64,000 nucleotides of DNA from Enoplosus armatus (lineage: Eukaryota > Chordata > Actinopteri > Centrarchiformes > Enoplosidae), in contig NC_092182.1 of NCBI RefSeq assembly GCF_043641665.1, forward strand, positions 20,521,241-20,585,240. The letters are read 5' to 3'. The position numbers and the translations under genes were made by a program. The notes beneath the pieces are model-generated. The model worked only from the letters and a program-made list of their open reading frames with translations. It was not told the DNA's origin and did no database searches. This document shows, in pieces, positions 45,972 to 57,600 of this stretch. The first letter of the stretch is position 1; each line of letters opens with the position of its first letter.

Positions 45972-48564
45972 TCATGTCTCTGACTCTTGCCCCGCCAGTG
46001 GGATGACAAACACAGTGATGTCATCGCCCGAGCCCAGTTTGTCGTTGGGTAGCCGCCAGCCGCGCTCTTTCAGCACTCCTCGTGACCTCATCAGCAGGTC
46101 CTGGGCTGCCAGTGTGTACCTGTGTGACACACAGAGGGCAGAAAAACAGTCATTACAATAGTGAGATACACTATAATTTAAGACAAGCACAAACACACAA
46201 GCACGTAGATTCATGTTCAGTCAAGTATATCAGACAAAGTAAAGCTTGCAGTTTGTTCTTGGATCCATTATCCACTAGACCACCAATCATCCAATTGTAC
46301 AACCGTTCTAGATTGAATGTATATGTGTTTGTCCTGTGTCTTTGTCCATTTTGACAGTAGTGTCAAAACATTGGTCTGTTCAGACTATTAAAGGCTTACT
46401 AAAGACTTCCCTTAGAAGTTTGCTGTCCTTGAGCTGAGAAGATTCAGCTAAATAATGCTAGAAGGGGTTCAGAAAACCTATAAAAACTTTACTTTGCAAG
46501 GGAGAAGTTATAATTGTTAAAAATATTGTACATTAAACATGTCCTTATATCTGCTAATAACTACATTATAAGGTGTTATTAATGTGTTCCTATAGATGTA
46601 AATGGGGGATGCGGTTAACACAAAGTGTTACCCTGCTGAATCTATAATTTATACTGTATAAGTATACTTCAACAATAAGCAGAATTTGTATTTGTCACCA
46701 CCTAGTGGACATACTGAGTACAACAATACACCGCTGACGTTTTTAAGTGGATTTATGAAACTGCAGCTTTCATGTAGTGTTCCTGGACATGTTCACTCAG
46801 CACATGACAGAGCATATAGCCAGAACTAAAGCCTAATGTAAAGGATTACTTGGCAGACCGCATACCTCATGGGATCAGAGGGGTCACAGCAGGATAAGTA
46901 AGCTGACACAGCATCTGCCACTTCCCTGTCCGTTGTCACGTCCCACAATCCATCTGTGCCCATGACCAAGACGTCATCTGGGCCGTGTTTGTTTTCATCC
47001 AGATTATACACCTTCACCTGTGACAGAAAGACATAATGTTTTATTCATCATGATGTCATGATTTATAAAATTATTTTGCATAAAGAAGACAGTCAACATT
47101 TTGTGCTCGTGTGTTTGGTGCTGGAAGATTAGCAAATGTATGCTGGCATGCAAGAGACAAAACTTCCATTTACATTAGCAAAGCATTCATTTTTTTACAT
47201 TTGACATTTATTTAGAGTGACAACAAGTGTGATATAGTTAGATAAGCTAAGTTCAAGACATAGAGGCCCGATAATATTCCTGTAATGCTGAACTGAGAAG
47301 TGCTTCAACAGGAAATGAGAATGTCTAACATGAGAGGCAGTGAGTATTTTTAACTCCATAAAACAAAAATAAGAAGTGCCGTGATGAGTGGCAAGATACT
47401 GAAAAAAGGTTGTGTGCATTTCTAACCTTTCTTGAAAAAGTTTCATGCATGTCTAACAGCCCAGTGCACATTAATCCAACATAGAGAATATAAGAATTTT
47501 AAGAAACTAAAGAAGGAATTTGATCTTGAAAACAAAGATTTACTTAGATAATGGTTGTCACAGCTGGTTGAGCTGGTTGAGCTGGGGCGCATTTTAACAA
47601 CGTTATATACTGCATTTAATCTGTAGCGCAGTAGCATATTTTATAAATGGATCATATGTTTTGTCTGTAAAATCTTAATCTGTAAAGTAACTAGTAACTC
47701 CAGTTGTCAAATAAATGTAGTGATGTAAAAAGTACAATATTTCCCTCTGAAATGTTGTGGAGTAGAAGTATAAAGTAGCATAACATTGAAAAACTCATGA
47801 AAAGTAAAACTTAAGTACAGTATTTGAATAAATGTACTTAGTTACTTTCCACCACTGGCAGTGGACACACTGAGAGGCTTGTGTCTTCTTCAAAATTAAA
47901 TTTATTCACAAGTGTGTATGAGCCAGCCTGACGAAGCCTGTGGTGGAAAGTGTGCTTGAATTAATTTATGAAGACGACACAAGCTTCTCAGTGTGCACCA
48001 ACTCATTTTTGTTTTTTGAAATTGTATCTTGGATTGATAACAGAACAAGTTCTATTAAGAAGATATCTTAAACAATGGATGGACATTTCCCTGAGGAATA
48101 AGGGACACAATATGGACATACAGACTGTGCAATAAGAAATGTATATGCCCCGTTCGATTCCCATACTTTGTTGGTATCTTCAAATAAAAGGTGAAAACAT
48201 TGAGTGAATGAATTTGTATATTTGTACCATGTCCGAGCCTGCAGAAAGGCGACAAAGGCATATTATGAGACACAGCTTTCAGCAGATGAGTCTCACTTCC
48301 AGCAACAGCCAACAAAGTGAAGCCCAGGGCCAAAAAGCTGTTCAAATGTATCCTAAAGGCTTTGAGGTGGCTAAAGCAACGATGCTGAGTGCGACTCCTC
48401 AGGCGGCTCTGACAACAGGAGCTGCTTCTGACTCCTCACACTCACCTCAGGGACGCACGAGAGGAAGGGCTTGATGTAAATGTTGGAGTTGTACACCTTC
48501 AGGTCATGATCTCCCAGCCCACGGGTCACTCCGATTGTCGCCATGACACGTGCCTGTGTAGACC

Positions 48565-48608
<44 letters not shown>

Positions 48609-51600
48609 AATGTAGGTTATTGGTTCGGCATGTGATTCAGTTCTAGGAAAATCCACTTATGAGGGATTATTAAGTGAAGACCATGTTCTCTCTGACAGTA
48701 ATAAAAATGTTGAGCAGGTCTGATTTCTACCCGGGCAGACACTGCAGAGTATAACAAATTACTTGTAAAAATACTTCATAATTGTATGAATCTGCATAAA
48801 CTAAAAGCTAAAAGATAGATAGAATGACCACACAATAATATATCAGCTGCAGAGAATCTGTCAGCAATATGATTATGTAATATTTTATGATTATATCATT
48901 AGTAAGTACCTTTTCATTTAGAAATCTCTACAAAAGGCTGTGTATCGAGTACAATACATTGGGTTTCCCCAGTTTCTTACCTTTTTACCCTCTCCATATA
49001 TCAGGGGGAATTTCAGATCATCCTCAACGATTGTCTTGTAAGCCCTACGACAAAACAACCAACAGATCTCAGACGAAAAACACAGCTATTATTATTATTC
49101 AACAACAATTTTAATGACTAATTCATTGTTTGATTGGTTCTAAACTTCTCAAATGTTTATATCTGCAGCTTTTCTCTGTTTTTTATAATTGTAAACTGAA
49201 CATTTTCAAGCTATTTGAACAAGTCAAGTCAGCCTCTAGGAAACTGTGATGGACAGTCCTACTATTTTCTGATATCTTATAGACTAAACAAATAATCGAT
49301 TCATCAAGAAAATAATTGACAATAATAATCGATAATTCAAATCACTGCTGGTTGCAGCCCTTGTTTGGAAATCCTTATCCATCTCTCCTAAACACTCCAC
49401 AACCAAACTGTCCTGAGCAATTACAGGATGCCCAATACAGAGAAAAGTGCTCATTAAAAAAGTGATTAATTGTCAGGAATGTGATTAAAAAGGATCTCCA
49501 GGTTTACCAGCCGGTCATGGTGTGGTCTCTGTAGAGCATCTTTTTGCCCAGCTCGCTGTGCTGGATCCTACGAGGGAACTCAATGTGAGTGAACTCGTTA
49601 CCCAGGAGCTCCGGCCTCAGGAAGCCCTGGAGTGACACACAAAACGGGGCAGGTTAAACTCCAGAATGAAAAGCTTTGCTTCAGCCTGAACGTCTGTCAC
49701 GACTCACGTTTTTCTAAACCAAGAAAAAGCTATAAGATTGTAACAGGAGGCCTGCAGTGCATTATTCTGTACACTGAAGGCACGAAACAGCTCCCTGTTT
49801 TAGCAGCAAACATCATCCACCCACTCTGTGACTCAGAACTACAACCGGCTCCTTAAACAGGCAACCGATGAACGTCAGTTTATTTCAGTGAGATACAGGA
49901 TGTCCTCCCTCTTCTTCAGGTTGCCTACTTATCACTTCACTGTTAGGAAAACTTCACTTGACTAGTAAAGTTATATTTATACTCTTCCTCTTACAGCTTG
50001 CTGATTATAAAATCCCCTTGAACAGATTCCTATGCGGTTAATTTATGTATCTGTTGTTTCAATAAATGTATTGCTATTTGTAACATAGAAGATGGAAGAA
50101 TACCAGATACTGTAGCCGCTGCCTCTCTGACTCAGGTGTGAATTCATTAGTCATGGGAATAACTTCATTGTTTCGTATGATTATGGCCCTGCAGAGAGAA
50201 AGAGGGAGGGAGGGGAGACGGGAGTGAGAAGGTTGACACAGGCAGAACCTTATTTTACACAAACAGCTCATATGAGTTTATTGGTTGGTACGAGGATACA
50301 TGATGCTGTAGTATGCAAAGTGAACTCCAGGGGGCACAAGAAGCCACTAAGATTTGCCATTTGAGTATAAAGCTCCATACAATGTGGCTGCTTCGATCAA
50401 TTCTCTCACCTGCTATCTCCAGAATTGGCCACGTAGAGTTTCCCCATTAAATGCATGGCAGCTAAGGCACAACACCCACCAGAGATGGCGTATGACGTTT
50501 TTTCCTTTTCAATTAGGTCATCCTGAAATAAAGAGAGAGAAATCAAAGTAAAGGCCACAAAACCTCAGCGGTTTAAGAGCTCACTTTGCCTCTCATCACC
50601 CAGAATAGCTCATTGTTTTCTCCATGCATATTCATATTCAAAACAAAACAGCAGTGCTAATGGAGAGAAACAAGGAGGTTATGAAGAATACATTACCTTG
50701 GCTGCGGGTTATTATCAGCATCATCTAAACCAGACAGTGGTTGTATCAGAGAAGAGTATCACTTTGAGTTTACTGACTGCATGAGGCCGAGCAGATTCAG
50801 ATTCATTGGCCCAATTTGAATAGTCAAGTTCGAATACTTATCCACAAACAGGAAGAGATCACCGTTAAAGAAATAACAGTGTACAGCCATGCTAGTGGCT
50901 CTGCGAGGCTACACTTGGACACAGCAGCGCTTTGAGAAAAATGCTAACATTAGCATGCACGTATCATGTGTACCATGCTCGTCATCTTAGTTTAGCGTGT
51001 TAGCATGCTAACATCTTCTAATTACCTTATCTTAGTCATAAAGTGAAATTTTAACCAGATGATGACGATAGATGAAAAGTTAAGGGATCACCAAAAGGAT
51101 TACAATTCATCCTGAGGGGAGCATGAATGTGTGTATGAAATGTCATGGCAAGGCATCCAATAGAGATTCAATCTTTTACTCAAAACCACAACTGTGAACC
51201 TCATAGTGATGCTCGAGGAAAAGACGTACATGTTGGGATATTTCATTGGATAAGTTAAAATGAAGATACAAATGTGAAAAAGAAGCCTTGTGCAGCTTGA
51301 AACATGCAAAGCACTGTTCTCTGGTTTTCTCAGATAGATTGTTAGTTATCATCTGCTCACCATCTGCGTGAAGGCAGTCTCTATGACTCCCATCACCAGG
51401 CTCTCCAAGCTGACAACCTTCTCCATGTGAAAGCGTACTGAGGAGTCGCAGACAGCATCTGGGTCCTCTGGTTCCTGTGTGGCTCCCTTCTTCGTCTCCG
51501 CCTGGTACGGACTGCCGTTCTTGGCCAGGCAGATGGGAGGCGCACTGTTGGGGTTCTCCAGCAGGTGACAGATTTCTCCCAAACGGTCTCTGATGAGGCG

Positions 51601-54600
51601 GTGAAGAAGCTTGGAGGCCATGATGGCGGCCCCGGAACCTGCATGTCCATCAAACACGCCCCAAAAGTGGAGAGGAAGTCCTGTACCATCCTAAAAAATG
51701 TATATGAACATAAAGATGTATAACAAAAATGTAGTAAAAACAGTAGTGGTAATGCAAACAAATAACAGGAAATTAATAATTCCAATGTTTATAGTTTAAA
51801 AATCTCCCACGAGATTACAAATCTGAGCAGAAGGCACAGATTTATGAGGGTTTACATGCTCTGGGACTGCAGCTGGTGACATTTGTAATGCTAAGCAATA
51901 TGTTTCTTCCATTTCAGGTATTACTAAACCACAGCGGCAGTAAATCTAGATTATAATATTATGGGAAAGCTGACAAGAGACAAAAATCTTATTGTGAGCT
52001 TTACTTTTCATGATTTACGTGACCTAGTTCAAATCAAACACAATATAAAACAGTTGTGTGCAAAAAAACCTCCATGAAATCAAAGTAATATTAACTTGCA
52101 GTGGAAATCAAGTGATCTGTGATATTGGTCCTAACAGGATCTACAGAAGTGATGGAAAGACTGCAGGAAAACTCTCCTCATGCCAGGGCTGCAGCTGATC
52201 TACCATGACGCAATGGGTGATGGAGAGGCGTTGCCACCTTTGTGTTTGCAGGCATGTTTACAAGCAGAGTTGGCCTGACTGACTAACTAACAGATGAACA
52301 GGCTTACCCCTCTGATGCTCGACTCAAGTGGGGGAGGGGTGCATCAAGGGATGATGTAATTCATTTACACCAAATGGAGGAGTGTGTGTGTGTGGGCAGG
52401 CGTACTAGCTCTAAAACAGACATACTGACCTGAAGAGTAAATGTGTTTTGAAAGATTACAGGACTTCATCACTGAGGAACTAGTCTTTGGCCTATTTACA
52501 CATTCTGCAGATGCAGAGCAACATTAGCATTCATTTGGAGTCATGTTTGTGGCCACCTGATGAATGTGTGAGTTCATTATTCACTCTCTTTAAGCTCTGT
52601 CTTTGGTCTCCACCAATGCCCTAATTGAAATTTTAGCTTTAGCTGGCCTTTTAACTGCTAAATGCTCTACTATGTTCACCAGCAAGCTGCTAACTGTGTC
52701 TGTCTGTAACTGGAGAGTGATAGTTCTCACTACAAGTGATCCTTTTCACATATAAGTAGACATGTGATCCATTGTTATATAAATATAGCTGAGGGTGAAG
52801 ATACAAACATCTTGCATATTTTTTAACCACTGGGACTCGTTTCTGATGCTTTGTAATGACAAGACGAGGAACAGTGAGAGATATATCACAGATAACCATT
52901 TGAATGAAAGTAGTGAAACATTAGAAGTCCCACAAGGACTGGAGGGGAATTACAAGTGATGAGGTGAAATGAATCCATCAGTTCCGAATAGGATATGAAG
53001 ACACCACTACTGGGTATCAGATTACTGATACTACAATTTATGCACAGATGAGATTATAATTGCAATGCACTGCTGCTCAGACTGTATTGTGTTTTTGTTA
53101 ATTTGTTTGTTGGAGGTGCCAGCCTTCGCCCCTTCGACCAGACATTTCATCCCTCATTCACTGACTCCTGCTATGATGTTCGGGAGCTTGCCCTTCGCTC
53201 ACCCCGTTGTCCTCCAGCAGGGTGGAGTTGCGGTGTTTGCCGCTCGGCTTCTTCACAAACAGCTTCTCACAAGAGGCCTGGTCCTCGTTCAGCATGCTCT
53301 TCCCCGCATTGATCACCCTTAACGGAGAAAGAGGTGATGAAGAAAGGTGAGAACGGAGTCTGGTGATTTATTGTGTCTGCTCTCATTCCTCTAACCACAT
53401 GAAAACACAATAACAGCCAGAGAGATGGAGATAGTAGGGTAGTAAGGAAAAAAAGTGGGACAGGATGCAGTCATGTCCCAGAGGGAACCTGCAGGAAGGA
53501 TTAAGTGTTTTTATTATGAGCTGATGCCTGTGGAGGATAATGGCTTGAGAGTAATACACTGTTTTATACTCTCGCAGCATCTATCCTGGTGAGTACTGCA
53601 GCAGTGCTCACTGGAGGTAACAATGCAAAACTGTGCTGTGAATTTCCAACCGTTCCAGGCGGCTTCTACTCATTTGAGAATGAAAATCAATTAGCAGATT
53701 CTTGAAACTTGCTTGAGTTGTTTAAATCATTATGCACCGTTAACCTGCATTAATTGTTTTTTTGTTTTTTTGCCACTTATGTGTAAGCAAACTGCTGCTT
53801 ACACATTCAGCATTCATTTGGAATCGTGTTTCTGACTACCTGTCGAATATTCACTCTTCTTCTTCTCACTTGTTTTGGACGTCACTAACATCTGATGGAA
53901 ATCTATGCCTCTTTGGCTGCTAAATGCTTCACTTTGTTCACCGAAAACAGCTGTCTGTTGCATCTGGAAACGAGGTATATGAGAGTCAACCAAAAAGGTG
54001 TGGGCCATAAAACCAAAACTGAGAGCTGAAAGGCGCTATCAAGCTCCACAGAGCTGAGGAGAACTGCAGAGTCGGGTAATAATTCTCCACTTTCACATTA
54101 CCGATAGTAATTTCATCTATTGTTAATGTGAAAATACGGATTAGAGCAGCTTTAACTGCATTAACACACAATGATAATCTCTCAGCACCAAACATTAATG
54201 CAGCCTTTATGTTCACTCTGATAGATAACACAACTCAAGCATGTTTCAAAAATCTTCTAATTGATTTTCATACTTTACTGAAGTGAATGGAAACTAATGG
54301 CTGCCTGGAACAGTAGGAAAAAAATACATACAAAAATCTACAACACAACAGCATGTTTTGCAAAAGAGCTAGCTGTGTAGTAAATATACATATGCATATA
54401 GTATATCCTATTTGCAGTAAATGGGCTCCAACATACAAACATCCACTGGTATGGTCCTTTAAGCTGCCACATGAGGCTTTCTTGGAGAGGCTGCAGTTTG
54501 GACCTCATGCTGGCATATTACATAACATTTTCAGTTTCAATTATAGATAAATGCCACATTAGCCGGATAATATGGCATAATGCCTATTGCGCAATTCCGG

Positions 54601-57600
54601 TAATTCAAGTATTGTCATTAAGATTCCCTCGGAAACTTCTGCAGAGGGATTAGTAATTTATCAGTGACTGCGGGGATCACCAGAGTAAAGGAAAAACAGT
54701 GAGAGACCAAAAAATTAAAGGGAGACTAACGGTGAGAGGGAAAGAGGAAAAGCTGTACAGTCAAATAAAGGACACGAGTAAAAATCTCATCAAAGTAAGA
54801 CCTTTGACTTCTCACTTTCCAAATAGTTCAGCTGATTACAATCATTGCAGAAAATGGTCGCAGGCTGGCCAGAAGCTTTGATATCAGAGAGCAGCAAATA
54901 GGAGGCACAAAATGCAACTGCTGCCCAAATCTGGATTATAAAAAGCTCTTTTACTTCTAATCAGTTGAAAGCAGAGGACGGGCACCACACTATCCCCCAC
55001 TGCGCTCACTGCATTAGGACCGATGACAGGGAAGAATTTAAAGTCGGCTCATTGTCGTCTAAACTTTCTGCCGAGGCCAAAAGTCGGCACCAAATACAGA
55101 GTTATATTTGCTGTTATTGGGTGCATCTGTTCCATCAGCCATTGGAGGCCTACAGTATGTTGCTAAAAAATGGCCACCATAATACCTCTTATGATGTTTT
55201 GTCTAACAATGTTACTCTAGTAGTGGAATGATTAGCTTGTTCTGCTTGTTTTATTACAATAGTTTAAAAATGAGGAATTCTTGAAGTAGCTTGAAGTGAA
55301 ATAGTAACTGGAAATCATAAATCGTTTCAACACAACACAAGAGACTGGATTGAATATGGAAGTGTCTTCATACTGCATGTTTGCAGTGTGATAAAGTTTC
55401 ACCACTCCCACAGTAAAGAATCAGCAATTATTCTCTGTTTTGAAAGCAGTCACATGCACTCAATGAGCTAAAATTCAACATAATGTCGGCTGCGTGGGAG
55501 GATGTGATTCTAAACCAGGAGCTCACGCCTTCCAATAATGTGACTAACTCTCTCACATATCTGCATTTCGGTCATTTGTTTCCACATCTTGTGACTGAAA
55601 ACCGTAATGTTCTCGTGTGGTAAAACAACATTTCTCTGTTTGAACCCCCCCTCTACTGTAAAGTATGTTAAGCAAGGAAAGTTCAAAAGAGGAAGTTGGG
55701 AGTTTCACTGAATTCTCTGCTTGACCCTTTAGCGTCATAGATGTGATGAAAGCGTCTATAAAGTTTGGTGTTGTGTAAAGCTGTGGTTAAAAATGCAATT
55801 CACCTTGTGTCTTGTCAACTCAAGAAAGGCTGTTTTAGTGCTGTGGGGTTTAGTGGTTCCATCAGAGGCAGATCACTGGTGCATCCAGTGAATTAAATAA
55901 TCCCTTCTGATTTGGGGTTGTTGATAATTTTCCATTTCAATGGGTGACGTGTGTTTGTATGTTTATTCTTTGTTCGTGATGCTTTTTTGCGTTACTGGTG
56001 GTCAATACAGAGATTGAAATAAAAACTGTGTACCTGTTTCAGCAGTCTGGCCTGCGGGCGTGTATCTAGTCGCTCTGCTCATAACAGACACTTTTGAGAG
56101 TAAAAGAACGGACTGTTTGGGAGGGTTTGAAGAAACTGAAGGTGAAAAAGATGAATTTCTGGCTGCTGCTAAACTATGCTACATCAGGTGGAGGTGGGCA
56201 GCTTGATAAACACTGCAGGCCTGGCACAAAGTCACTTCAGAATTAGTCTAGTCATATTCTGAATTCCTTTTCAGGGAGAGGAAGTTGCTCGTCGTGTTTG
56301 CAAGATGCATGGTGCAATGCTGAAATGAATCCCCAGCGCAATAACAACAGGTACTGCAGTAACGTGAACATTGTTTATAACATAATGCAGGTACTTTAAT
56401 TAAAACATGCTGTAAACTGTGTCTCACCATCAATTTAGGATCTGGGCACAGAATAATGTCAGGACTGGGCGATATGAGCAAAACCCAGGTAAACAATTAT
56501 CTTCATTGCAATGAAATGCATTGTAACACACAGTGAGTGTCCAAAATATCAGGGAGGTTTTTATGACATTACATTGCAGTTATCTACAACTCAACTGTGC
56601 ACTTATCACGTCTAAGAAACACATAATAAAGCAATAAAGCTTTTTTTCTAGATGCACCTCAACCACGTACTTACAGTGAGCACGTACGTACAAAAACATA
56701 TTTTTGGCAACAAGTTGTGAAGACAGCATTGACATATCAAGTTGGTATAGCGAACGTGTTAGCAAACAGTTGATTATTTACACATCCAGCAGTTCCGGAG
56801 CAAACTTATCATTCACATCGTGTTTCTGGCCACCTGGCTAGTCCAGCATTCACTCTCTTTTAGGAGTTTTTGGTCTCAACTAACTCCTGAGGGAAATACT
56901 TGGCTTATACTTGGTTACTTTGTTCACCAGCTAGTCTCTAAGTGTGTCAGTTTGTTGTTTGGTGCTGAGCAGTTAGTGTACAGTGAGTCTTCAGAGCCTA
57001 CTGCAGATAAAAAAAACGACGCTATGAGAGCAGTGAGAGTGAACCAAAACAGTCAAGTAGCAGCAAAAACAGCTAAACAATCAGCTGAAACTCGCTATAA
57101 ACCTCTGAAAAGCTGCAGATTCAGGCGATAATTCTCTGCAGGTTCGTCACTACGAGCGACGCCTCTCACATTACACATTGTTTTCATGTTGTCATTTGAT
57201 ACACTTATTATAAATATACTGATTATAGCCTCTTTAATAAAAGAGTTACTGCACATTCAATGTAAAATGTGACAGGAGCTGTTCCGGTTATCATGAGAGA
57301 TGCTATCTAATTTTCACTACATCAGTTAAACAACAGAATCATGAATCCTAATTTTTCCATCGTCCATTGTCTTTGGGTGATTTTCCCCAGTTTTCACCTC
57401 ACATCTGTTTATTCATGCATTTTTAATAATATCATATGGAGTTATTGCATCATAGACAATAATAAAGTATATATGATGATATACATATATATAGTATGAG
57501 TTATTTAAATGTGTTTCCATGCTTATCATGGCTTAAAACAAGAGAACATATGCATGAAAACATTTCCAAAATGAATCTAGCCACAGGAAGACTCTTTGCT

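Larger units (their letters stand above)
47018..48445 (-). other. ppm1j: ppm1j intron 8
   Basis: Contains a GTGGTGGAAAGTA-family repeat in minus orientation (47650-47862) immediately followed by a foldback repeat at 47864-47998. No exon was seen. Confidence 0.6.
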
